From NCBI GenBank assembly GCA_955652705.1, contig CATPBK010000061.1:16809-80808 (forward strand): 64,000 nt of DNA, written 5' to 3'. The notes under the pieces are model-generated. The model searched no databases, was not told the DNA's origin, and worked only from the letters and a program-made list of their open reading frames with translations. Of this stretch, positions 55,223 through 62,919 are shown in pieces. The DNA is from Candidatus Dormiibacterota bacterium. GTDB taxonomy: Bacteria; Chloroflexota; Dormibacteria; Dormibacterales; Dormibacteraceae. Every line of letters begins with the position of its first letter. The stretch's first letter is position 1. Made by a program: the position numbers and the translations under genes.

Positions 55223-55750
55223 TTGGATAAAAATTGGAGTCCCACGGCTAATCACTACTGTCTCCAGTGCGGGCACCAGCTCGAGTGGCGGGATGTCGAC
55301 GGCCAGCAGGTCGAGGCCTGCCCGAGCTGCGGCTTTGTCTTCTGGCGCAACCCGCTCGTAGCCACGATCGTCCTCATCGAGACCGATGGCGGACTGGTCG
55401 CCGGCCGCCGCGCGATCGATCCGGGCTATGGGCTCTGGTGCTTCCCTGGCGGCTTCGTCAACGAGGACGAGCACCCCGCCGCCGCCGCTGTGCGGGAGTG
55501 CCAGGAGGAGGTCAAAGCCGCGATCGAGATCGCTGACCTCCTCGGCGTCTACCACGTGATCCGCGGTGACGGCCGCGGGATGGTCGCCATCGCCTTCGAG
55601 GCCCGGCTGCGGAACGGCGAATCGCCGGCCACCGGCCACGAGATGCTCGAGGTCGGCACCTTCGCTCCGGGGGAGCTCCCCGACCTCGCCTTCACCACCC
55701 ACCGCCAGGCCCTGGCCGACTGGAAGCGGAGACGAACCGCTACGGGGTAG
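55223..55750 (+). CDS. NUDIX hydrolase with N-terminal zinc ribbon
   Basis: 175 residues. CLQCG and CPSCG form a zinc ribbon (NUDIX_N type) as in NudC-like proteins. The Nudix box runs from GGFVNEDEHPAAAAV to RECQEEV. NUDIX enzymes remove nucleoside diphosphate parts from NADH, ADP-ribose or nucleotides; the substrate cannot be told. TTG 55223; no ribosome site. Confidence 0.88.
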   Translation: MDKNWSPTANHYCLQCGHQLEWRDVDGQQVEACPSCGFVFWRNPLVATIVLIETDGGLVAGRRAIDPGYGLWCFPGGFVNEDEHPAAAAVRECQEEVKAAIEIADLLGVYHVIRGDGRGMVAIAFEARLRNGESPATGHEMLEVGTFAPGELPDLAFTTHRQALADWKRRRTATG

Positions 55751-56948
55751 GTGGCGCGACCACCGTCTCGCGCAGGCGGCGCCGCACCGGCTCCAGGCGA
55801 GCCACCAGGGAGAGGCCGCTCAGGACGATGCCGGTGGCCGCACAGGCTGTGAAACCGGCGGCGAAGCCCTGCCCCTGGATGAGGGGCGCGAAAACGGCCG
55901 GCCCGAGGCCCAGCCCGACGAAGAGGACGGTCGAGTAGACGCCCATCGCGACCCCCCGCGACTCTGCCGTCGCGAGCTGGGCGAAGACGATCCCGATCGC
56001 GATGAAAGCGGTGGCTATAAACGGCACGGCGACGACGAGCAGCACGACCGGGCCCCAGAAGCCGTGGAGCCGGGGCAGCACCGCGATGGCCAAGGCGAAG
56101 ACGGCAATTGACCCCGCCACCACCGGCCCCTTGCTCTGGATGCGGTCGAGCAGCCGGCCGGCGGGCACCCGGGAGAGCCCGTTGGAGAGCGCCTGGATGG
56201 CCAGCAGGTAGCCGATCTCGGTGCCGGTCAAGCCCAGGCCGCGCTTGCCGAAGATCGGGATGTAAGCCTGGTATGTGCCCCAGACCATGGTTCCGGCCAG
56301 GAGGGCGATGGAGACCGCGTAAAAGCCGGGCCTCCTCACCAGCGCCTGGATCGCCGCCCCGAACCTGACCCGATCCTGCAATCGGTGTCCCTTGTGAACG
56401 CCAATGAAGGCGAGCGCGGCGGCCGCCACCAGGGGCGCGGCAGTGATGGCCAGGTCCTCTGCCAGGTTCAGCCAGCGCAGGAGAATGCCGGCCACGGCCG
56501 GCCCGACCAGGAAGCCGGTCTGCATGCCAAGCGTGAACCAACCCATCGCCCTGCCCATTCGGTGGATGGGGACCGAGTCGGCCAGGGAGGCCATCAGGGC
56601 GGTCTGCGTGGCGCCCGCGGCCACGCCTCCGAGCCCCTGGAGGACGAACAAGAACGGCACATTGGCGGTGAAGGCCGCGGCCACCTGGGTGACGCCCGCG
56701 ACCAGGATCGAGTAAAGGACCAGCTGGCGCCGGCCAAACCGGTCGGAGAGGACTCCGGCCGGGATCGAGAGCACGCCTCCGGCGACGGTGAAGACGGTGA
56801 AGAGGAGGCCGATCTGCGCTCGGTTGGCGCCGACCTGGTCGGCGTAGAGCGGCAGCGCCAGCCCCCGCGCGGCCATCACGGCGAACACGATCGCGACTGT
56901 CACGTAGATGGGCAGCGGCCCAGATCGGAGGCGTGCCAACGCCTTCAT
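55740..56948 (-). CDS. MFS transporter
   Basis: About 400 residues, 12 helices. YADQVGANRAQIGLLFTVFT, LSDRFGRRQLVLYSIL and TALMASLADSVPIHRMGRAM are major-facilitator segments of the sugar/drug efflux type. ATG 56948 is used; ATG 56960 is also in frame and would overlap the divergent Sir2 start. Substrate unknown. Converges on the NUDIX gene with an 11-nt overlap. Confidence 0.88.
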   Translation of the reverse strand: MKALARLRSGPLPIYVTVAIVFAVMAARGLALPLYADQVGANRAQIGLLFTVFTVAGGVLSIPAGVLSDRFGRRQLVLYSILVAGVTQVAAAFTANVPFLFVLQGLGGVAAGATQTALMASLADSVPIHRMGRAMGWFTLGMQTGFLVGPAVAGILLRWLNLAEDLAITAAPLVAAAALAFIGVHKGHRLQDRVRFGAAIQALVRRPGFYAVSIALLAGTMVWGTYQAYIPIFGKRGLGLTGTEIGYLLAIQALSNGLSRVPAGRLLDRIQSKGPVVAGSIAVFALAIAVLPRLHGFWGPVVLLVVAVPFIATAFIAIGIVFAQLATAESRGVAMGVYSTVLFVGLGLGPAVFAPLIQGQGFAAGFTACAATGIVLSGLSLVARLEPVRRRLRETVVAPPTP

Positions 56949-56949
56949 G

Positions 56950-57729
56950 ATGAGGGTCATCCAGATAGGGACTACCGCTTACGCCGACAGCCTGTTCCGG
57001 GCCGGGGAGCTGATCGCGGCCGCACGCCACGGCATCGCCTTCACTGGTGCCGGCATCTCCGCCGAGAGCGGCATCCAGACTTATCGCGGTCAGGGTGGCC
57101 TCTGGAATACCGCCGATCCCAAGTTCGCCTCGATCGAGTACTTCCTGTCCGACCCGGCGGGGTACTGGACGGGCGCAAGGGAGCGCGGAGCGCGACTGCT
57201 GGCGGCGCGGCCGAACCTGGCACACGAGGCGCTGGTCGAGCTGGAGCGGTTGGGCCACCTGGAGGGTGTCGTCACCCAGAACGTGGACGGCCTCCACGAG
57301 CTGGCTGGAACGCGCCGCTTGGTCGAGCTGCACGGCAACGGGCGCACCGTGGTCTGCCTCGACTGCGGAGCTTCGGAACCACGGGCCAGCGTCCAGGCCA
57401 GGTTGGAGCGCGAGATGCCGCCCCGCTGCCGCGCCTGCGGCGGCCGGCGCTTGAAGCCAGCGGCGGTTTTCTTCGGGGAGCAGATGCCGGTCCGGGCCGT
57501 CCGGGAGGCGTTCGACCTGGCGGCCGCCTGCGACCTGATGCTGGTGGTCGGCAGCTCGCTGGTCGTCTACCCGGCCGCCGAGGTGCCGCTGACCGCTCTC
57601 GAGGCAGGCGCCCCCCTGATCATCGTCAACGTCGAGCCGACGCCATACGACGACCTGGCCGCGGTTGTCATCGTGGGCAAGGCGGGCGAGGTCCTGCCCG
57701 AGCTCAAGAGGATCGCCGCAGCCGCCTGA
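56950..57729 (+). CDS. Sir2-family NAD-dependent protein deacylase
   Basis: 259 residues. FTGAGISAESGIQTYRG, TQNVDGLHE, the catalytic His in ELHGN, the zinc set CLDCG and CRACG, and VVGSSLVVYPA are complete. Removes acetyl or longer acyl groups from lysines. ATG 56950 and 56947 are both available. Starts almost back-to-back with the MFS gene and runs 26 nt into the convergent birA gene. Confidence 0.93.
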   Translation: MRVIQIGTTAYADSLFRAGELIAAARHGIAFTGAGISAESGIQTYRGQGGLWNTADPKFASIEYFLSDPAGYWTGARERGARLLAARPNLAHEALVELERLGHLEGVVTQNVDGLHELAGTRRLVELHGNGRTVVCLDCGASEPRASVQARLEREMPPRCRACGGRRLKPAAVFFGEQMPVRAVREAFDLAAACDLMLVVGSSLVVYPAAEVPLTALEAGAPLIIVNVEPTPYDDLAAVVIVGKAGEVLPELKRIAAAA

Positions 57730-58315
57730 CGTCGCCCACGATGATCGGCCGGCCGCCCACGACTAGAGCGCCGTCCAGCCGCACCGCCTCGGCGATCCCC
57801 TCGACCGGGCCGGCTGGGGTCTCTACGCGAACACGCTGCCCGAGCGTCTCGGAGAGCTCGCGGTAGGCCGCCATCACGCTCGCGGCCGGCGTCTCGGAGA
57901 GGCTCCGCAGCTCGCGCAGTAGGGAGTCGACCAGGCCGTCGCGGTCGACGCCGAGCATCGCCGCGCCCTCCGGCGCCCAGGTCAGGTTGACCCCGATCCC
58001 GACCAGCGCGCGCTCGTCGCGGATCTCGGCCAGGACTCCTCCCAGCTTGCGGCCGTCGAGCATGAGGTCGTTCGGCCACTTGAGGCGGACGCGGAGCCCG
58101 CAAGCGCGCGCGGCCGCCACGCCAGCTCGGAACACCACGATGGGGTCGGGCGGTAACACAAAGGTGGCCAGCAGCGCGGTCCCGGGCGGCGCCTGCCAGC
58201 TCCGACCCGCCCGGCCCCGCCCGGCGGTTTGGGAGTCTGCCACGACCACCGAGCCGATCGGCAGGCCGGCGGCCGCGTTCATCGTCGAGTCGACTTCTGA
58301 GAGGTGCCGAATCAC
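57704..58315 (-). CDS. birA: biotin--protein ligase, no DNA-binding domain
   Basis: 203 residues of catalytic plus C-terminal domain. SQTAGRGRAGRSW is the biotin loop and KWPNDLMLDGRKLGGVLAE the ligase core. It lacks the N-terminal helix-turn-helix, so it is a group I BirA that only biotinylates carboxylase carriers. Confidence 0.95.
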   Translation of the reverse strand: MIRHLSEVDSTMNAAAGLPIGSVVVADSQTAGRGRAGRSWQAPPGTALLATFVLPPDPIVVFRAGVAAARACGLRVRLKWPNDLMLDGRKLGGVLAEIRDERALVGIGVNLTWAPEGAAMLGVDRDGLVDSLLRELRSLSETPAASVMAAYRELSETLGQRVRVETPAGPVEGIAEAVRLDGALVVGGRPIIVGDVRRLRRSS

Positions 58316-58337
58316 GGTGCTTAAGCTTAGAAACGCC

Positions 58338-58793
58338 TTGGCTGGAACTCAGTGGGACAAGCTCGGCCAGATGGACCGCGTCTTCGAGATCGTGGCGCCG
58401 GCGATCCGCAAAGTCGCTCAGGACGAAGGCGTGAAGCTTGTCGAGTTTCATCGGGACGATCCCATCTGGCGGTTGCAATGGGCGCGCAGCGCGGGCGGCG
58501 AAGCGACGGTGGACGTGGAGTGGACCGAGGAGGCGCCCGATACCTACTGGGTCACGGCCAACTGGTGGCTCGACGATTGGGACACGACGATGCGCCGGTC
58601 CCGGTTCGACGAGGTGGGCGAGTTCCTGCGCGACCAGCCGTTAGGGGAGCTGGAGAAACTTCTCGAGGAAGGGATTCGACGCGTCGACAACTGGACCGAG
58701 AAGGACCTCGACCAGGAGTCCGGACCCAACCCTGACTGGCACCAGTACCAGACGAAAGAGGACTTCAACCGGGTCCGGCTTCCCAAGCGATGA
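58338..58793 (+). CDS. conserved small protein, function unknown
   Basis: About 151 residues from TTG 58338 (ATG 58371 also possible). A Trp- and acid-rich sequence: IWRLQWARSAGGEATVDVEW, YWVTANWWLDDWDTTMRRSR. No motif recognised; no signal or membrane segment. It is coupled to the F420-dependent dehydrogenase by ATGA, so it may belong to the F420 operon. Confidence 0.7.
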   Translation: MAGTQWDKLGQMDRVFEIVAPAIRKVAQDEGVKLVEFHRDDPIWRLQWARSAGGEATVDVEWTEEAPDTYWVTANWWLDDWDTTMRRSRFDEVGEFLRDQPLGELEKLLEEGIRRVDNWTEKDLDQESGPNPDWHQYQTKEDFNRVRLPKR

Positions 58794-59794
58794 CGCTCAA
58801 GCTGGGCTGGAAAGCGTCGGCGGAGCAGTTCGGGCCGCAGGAGCTGCTCGACCTGGCCGTGCTGGCGGAGGAAAAGGGCTTCGAAAGCATCTGGGTCAGC
58901 GACCATTACCAGCCGTTCAAGCACACTGACGGCCACTCGCCGTTCTCCCTCGCCTGGCTCGGGGCCGCCGGCCAGCGCACGCGGCGCGCAGTTCTCGGCA
59001 CCAGCGTCCTCACCCCGACCTTCCGCTACCACCCGGCGGTGGTCGCCCAGGCCTTCGCTACGCTTGACCGGCTGACCCCTGGGCGCGTGATTCTCGGAGT
59101 CGGCACCGGCGAGTCCATGAACGAAGTGCCGGTGATCGGGATCGAGTGGCCCCCATTCAAGGAGCGGCTCGGCCGCCTGCGCGAGGCGGTCGACCTGATG
59201 CGGCGCCTCTGGACAGAAGACTTCGTCACCTTCGAGGGCGAGTACTACCGCACGAAGGACGTGACCCTCTACGACAAGCCGACCCGGCCCGTGCCCATCT
59301 ATGTCGGCGCCGGGGGCGAGGTTGCGGCCCGCTTCGCCGGGCGAACGGCTGAGGGCTTCATCTGCACCTCCGGGAAGGGCCTGGACCTCTACTCAGAGAA
59401 GCTGCTTCCGGCGGTGCGGGAGGGCGCAGAAAAGGCGGGCCGCGACTTCGACTCGGTCGAGAAGATGATCGAGATAAAGGTCTCTTTCGACAGCGACCGG
59501 GCCCGCGCGATGGAGGACACCAAGATCTGGGCTCCGCTCGCTTTGCCCGCCGAGGACAAGGCCGGCGTGGAGGATCCGCGCGAGCTCGAGCGGCGCGCCA
59601 AGGCGGTGGAGAACGAGGCCCACCGCCGCTGGCTGGTCTCCGACGATCCGGACGAGCACCTGGAGCAGATGGCGCCTTACCTCGACCTCGGGTTCCGGCA
59701 CCTGGTCTTCCACGCACCTACCCACGACCAGGCCCGCTTTCTGGACCTCTATTCCCGGCAGGTCCTGCCCCGCCTCCGCGAGCGCTGGCAGTGA
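58790..59794 (+). CDS. fgd: F420-dependent glucose-6-phosphate dehydrogenase-like enzyme
   Basis: 334 residues. LGWKASAEQFGPQELLDLAV, VSDHYQPFKHTDGHSPFSL, TSVLTPTFRYHPAVVAQAFA and EGFICTSGKG closely follow mycobacterial FGD1, which reduces F420 with glucose 6-phosphate. Other sugar-phosphate or alcohol dehydrogenases of this subfamily look similar. Coupled by GTGA to the F420 biosynthesis genes, a functional unit. Confidence 0.88.
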   Translation: MTLKLGWKASAEQFGPQELLDLAVLAEEKGFESIWVSDHYQPFKHTDGHSPFSLAWLGAAGQRTRRAVLGTSVLTPTFRYHPAVVAQAFATLDRLTPGRVILGVGTGESMNEVPVIGIEWPPFKERLGRLREAVDLMRRLWTEDFVTFEGEYYRTKDVTLYDKPTRPVPIYVGAGGEVAARFAGRTAEGFICTSGKGLDLYSEKLLPAVREGAEKAGRDFDSVEKMIEIKVSFDSDRARAMEDTKIWAPLALPAEDKAGVEDPRELERRAKAVENEAHRRWLVSDDPDEHLEQMAPYLDLGFRHLVFHAPTHDQARFLDLYSRQVLPRLRERWQ

Positions 59795-60375
59795 CGCTTG
59801 TCGTCGTCCTCGTGAAAGGTTTCGAAGGAGCCAAGACCCGGCTGGGCCCGGCGGTCGGCGCCGGCCGGCGCCGCGCGCTGGCAAGGCGCTACGCGGCTCG
59901 GGCGATGCGCGCCGCAGGGGAGGGTTCGCTCGTCGTCGCCAGCTCGGCCGAAGTGGCCGCAATGGCCACGCAGCTCGGTTTGGAGGCGATCCTGGAAGCG
60001 GCGCCGGCCGGCCAGAACCCAGCCGCCAGGCGGGGAATCGAGGAAGCCCTTCGGCGGGGTGCGGGCTCTGTGCTGCTCCTGTCTAGCGACTTGCCCTTGG
60101 TCAGACGCGTGGTGGTCAAGGCGATGCTCGAGCGCGGAGCCCGGCTGGAAACCCCGGCCGTGCTGGCGGCGCCGGCGACCGGCCGGGGCGGCACCAACGC
60201 CCTCTTTTTGAAACCGCCGGGCGCAGTCGGGCTCCACTTCGGCGACAACTCGCTGGCCGCTTTTGAGGCCGACGCGCGTTCGCGTGGCGTCAGGTTTGAG
60301 CTGTTCGAGGCGCCCGAGCTGGCGCTGGACGTCGACGAGCCCGACGACCTCGAACGCCTGACCGCGGTGGGTTGA
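59791..60375 (+). CDS. cofC: phosphoenolpyruvate/2-phospholactate guanylyltransferase
   Basis: Activates 2-phospholactate or PEP with GTP in F420 synthesis (CofC/FbiD). 194 residues: VVVLVKGFEGAKTRLGPAVG is the guanylyl loop, LLLSSDLPLV the metal site and GRGGTNALFL the acceptor loop. GTG 59791 overlaps the fgd stop. Confidence 0.93.
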   Translation: MTLVVVLVKGFEGAKTRLGPAVGAGRRRALARRYAARAMRAAGEGSLVVASSAEVAAMATQLGLEAILEAAPAGQNPAARRGIEEALRRGAGSVLLLSSDLPLVRRVVVKAMLERGARLETPAVLAAPATGRGGTNALFLKPPGAVGLHFGDNSLAAFEADARSRGVRFELFEAPELALDVDEPDDLERLTAVG

Positions 60376-61103
60376 TCGAGCTCAGGCCGGTCGCCGGCCT
60401 GCCGGAGGTGGAGCAAGGCGCCGATATCGCCGAGCTGGTGGTCGCCGCGGGCGCCGAGCTCCAGGACGGCGATATCGTCGCTGTGGCCCAGAAGGCCGTC
60501 TCCAAAGCGGAGGGCCGGCTGCGCGACCTCCGGCAGGTGCAACCTTCGGAGCGCGCCCAGGAGCTGGCCAGGGGCCTTCGCGCCGATCCGCGCCACGTCC
60601 AGGTTGTGCTGGACGAGAGCGTGCGTCTCGTACGCACGGACCGCGTCATCATCTCCGAAACGCGTCATGGCTTTATCTGCGCCAACGCCGGCGTCGACCG
60701 CTCCAACATCCCGGGCGGCGAGATCGTCAGCCTGCTGCCGGTCGACCCCGACGCCAGCGCTGAGGTGATCCGCGCCCGCCTGCGCGAGATCGCCGGCGTC
60801 GATGTGGGAGTGGTCATCACGGACACCTTCGGGCGGCCCTGGCGGACGGGCATCGCAAATGTGGCCATCGGCGTGGCCGGGATGGCGCCGCTGATCGATT
60901 ACCGGGGCCGGCCGGACGACTTCGGCCGGACGATGCACGGCACGGTCGTGGCTGTCGCCGACGAGCTGGCGGCGGCCGCGGAGCTGGCGATGGGCAAGAC
61001 CGACCGGGTGCCGGCGGTGGTGATCCGTGGGTACCGCCTCGCGGGCCGCTTGGGCAGCGGGCGCGAGCTGGTACGACCGCCGCAGGAGGACCTCTTCCGC
61101 TGA
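60372..61103 (+). CDS. cofE: F420:glutamate ligase
   Basis: Adds gamma-linked glutamate to F420-0. 243 residues: LQDGDIVAVAQKAVSKAEGR, ICANAGVDRSNI, ITDTFGRPWRTG and IGVAGM are family signatures. No nitroreductase-like domain as in mycobacterial FbiB, so it is the short form. TTG 60372 in a TTGA overlap with cofC. Confidence 0.95.
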   Translation: MIELRPVAGLPEVEQGADIAELVVAAGAELQDGDIVAVAQKAVSKAEGRLRDLRQVQPSERAQELARGLRADPRHVQVVLDESVRLVRTDRVIISETRHGFICANAGVDRSNIPGGEIVSLLPVDPDASAEVIRARLREIAGVDVGVVITDTFGRPWRTGIANVAIGVAGMAPLIDYRGRPDDFGRTMHGTVVAVADELAAAAELAMGKTDRVPAVVIRGYRLAGRLGSGRELVRPPQEDLFR

Positions 61104-62014
61104 GGGCGGTGGTGCTTGCGGGCGGGACGGGCGGCGCCCTGCTCGCCGAGGGCTTCGCCCGTGCGCTGCAGCCGCCGGATGAGCTGACAGTCGTCGCCAA
61201 CACCGCTGACGACGTCGAGATGTACGGCGTGGCCGTCAGTCCCGACTACGACGCTGTCGTCTACCGCCTGGCCGGGCTCTTCGACGAGGAGCGACGCTTC
61301 GGCATCGCTGGGGACACCTTCGGTGCCATGGCCATGTTCGAGCGGCTGGGTGTCGAGACCTGGTTCCGGCTGGGCGACCGCGACCTGGCCTTCTGTCTGG
61401 AGCGGACACGCCTGCTCCAGTCCGGCCTCACGGCGACCGCAGCGGCGCGAGAGCTCGACCGGCGGCTCGGTATCGCGGCCGTGCTGCCCATGAGCGACGA
61501 GCCGGTACGTACCTGGGTGCGCACGGAACGCGGCGAGCTCGGTATCCAGGAGTGGTTCGTGCGGGACGGCCAGCGACCTCCCGCGCTGGAAGTTCAACTG
61601 CGGGGCCTGGAGTCGGCGCGCCCGGCTCCCGGTTTGGCCGAGATCCTGGCCGCTGCCGATCTCGTTGTCATCGGGCCTTCCAACCCCCTTATCAGCGTCG
61701 AGCCGATCCTGGCGCTGCTGCGCCCTCTCCTGGACCGGCGGCGAACCCTGGCGGTCTCGCCCATCGTCGCCGGGCAGGCTTTGAAAGGCCCCACCGTGGA
61801 GATGCTGCGCAGCCTCGGCCGGGAACCGACCGCGACCGCGGTGGCGGCGGGCTACCGAGACGTCGCGGGGCGCTTCGTCCTCGACGTCCGCGACGCCGGC
61901 GAAGCGGCCCAGATCGAGAAGCTCGGCTACTCGGTGACGGTCACCGACACCGTGATGTCGGGCCCGGGCGAGCGGCTCCGCCTGGCCCGGTCGATCGTCC
62001 AGATAGCCAGCTGA
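61100..62014 (+). CDS. cofD: 2-phospho-L-lactate transferase, apparent CTG start
   Basis: Transfers the activated phospholactate or phosphoenolpyruvyl group to the deazaflavin Fo (CofD/FbiA). RAVVLAGGTGGALLAEGFAR opens the Rossmann-like fold, and VIGPSNPLISVEPILAL and SPIVAGQALKGPT are conserved. CTG 61100 overlaps the cofE stop as CTGA and AGGAGG lies 10 nt upstream; it gives 304 residues. GTG 61109 would begin inside the first strand and is a weaker alternative. Confidence 0.94.
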   Translation: MRAVVLAGGTGGALLAEGFARALQPPDELTVVANTADDVEMYGVAVSPDYDAVVYRLAGLFDEERRFGIAGDTFGAMAMFERLGVETWFRLGDRDLAFCLERTRLLQSGLTATAAARELDRRLGIAAVLPMSDEPVRTWVRTERGELGIQEWFVRDGQRPPALEVQLRGLESARPAPGLAEILAAADLVVIGPSNPLISVEPILALLRPLLDRRRTLAVSPIVAGQALKGPTVEMLRSLGREPTATAVAAGYRDVAGRFVLDVRDAGEAAQIEKLGYSVTVTDTVMSGPGERLRLARSIVQIAS

Positions 62015-62043
62015 AGTTTCCTGCTCCAGGGCGGGTCCGGTGG

Positions 62044-62049
62044 TATACC
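62044..62049 (+). promoter_or_regulatory. -10 box (TATACC) of the beta-propeller gene
   Basis: GGTATACCT lies 9 nt before ATG 62059, suggesting a near-leaderless transcript. Confidence 0.5.
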
Positions 62050-62058
62050 TGCAGCCGC

Positions 62059-62919
62059 ATGTTTTACAGCGCCTTCCTCCGAGCGGTGGCGATCGCGGTT
62101 GCGGTCGCTCTCACGTTCGGCGCTGTCCTCCTCCGCGAGCGGACCAGCCCCAGCGGTGAGGGCTTCTGGACGGCGATCGCCCCCGCGCCTGCGGGGGGCG
62201 CCTACCTGGCCGATGAGCAGCGCCGGGAGCTGGTCCTGATGCGCGATGGCCGGGCCAGCGCCGCCGGCCACTTGCCGCAGGCCATCTACCGGGGGCTTGC
62301 CGCCTATGGCCGCACCCTCCTGCTCGCCACCGAGAGCGGGCTCTATGTCTCGACCGACCGCGGCCAGGGCTGGCGGAATGCCATCCCAGGGCGACGCTTC
62401 ACGGCGGTCGCGATGGCGGACGGTGTAGGACTGGCGGGAGCCTGGGCAGAGGGCCTCTGGCGCTCTGAGGACGGCGGCCTGACCTGGCAGAGCGCGCAGG
62501 TGCCCAGGGGCGATACGGAGTTCGAAGCGGTTCAGGCGGCGCCCTTCCTGGCGGCGACTCTCCTGGGCGTCCTGCAGTCGGACGATCGCGGCCAGACCTG
62601 GCGCCACCTCGACAACCTGCCCGATCGGGCCACCGCCCTCTACGGCGGCTACGTAGGGGACTGGCGGGGCGACGTCTACCAGGTCGCGGACGCTTCTCGC
62701 CTGGACCGGTACCGGGCTGGGATCTGGTCCATGACCTTCGGCATGGTGGCCACGACCAGCGGGATCTACCCCGTGGGCGCCTTCCGCGGGCGGGAGGTCA
62801 CCCGGGTCGTATCAACGGGTGAGGGCGCCCTCGTCGTGCACTACGCCGCTCTCGCGCGGGGCGGCATCTACCGGTCGGTCGATCGCGGTCTCCATTGGAG
62901 CCTGGTCTACCAGCCATAG
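62059..62919 (+). CDS. membrane-anchored Asp-box beta-propeller protein
   Basis: 286 residues. An N-terminal membrane helix (AVAIAVAVALTFGAVLL) precedes propeller repeats with four Asp-box turns: STDRGQGW, SEDGGLTW, SDDRGQTW and SVDRGLHW. Such YCF48/sialidase-like repeats bind proteins or sugars outside the cell. The last 108 nt overlap the convergent membrane protein gene. Function unknown. Confidence 0.82.
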   Translation: MFYSAFLRAVAIAVAVALTFGAVLLRERTSPSGEGFWTAIAPAPAGGAYLADEQRRELVLMRDGRASAAGHLPQAIYRGLAAYGRTLLLATESGLYVSTDRGQGWRNAIPGRRFTAVAMADGVGLAGAWAEGLWRSEDGGLTWQSAQVPRGDTEFEAVQAAPFLAATLLGVLQSDDRGQTWRHLDNLPDRATALYGGYVGDWRGDVYQVADASRLDRYRAGIWSMTFGMVATTSGIYPVGAFRGREVTRVVSTGEGALVVHYAALARGGIYRSVDRGLHWSLVYQP

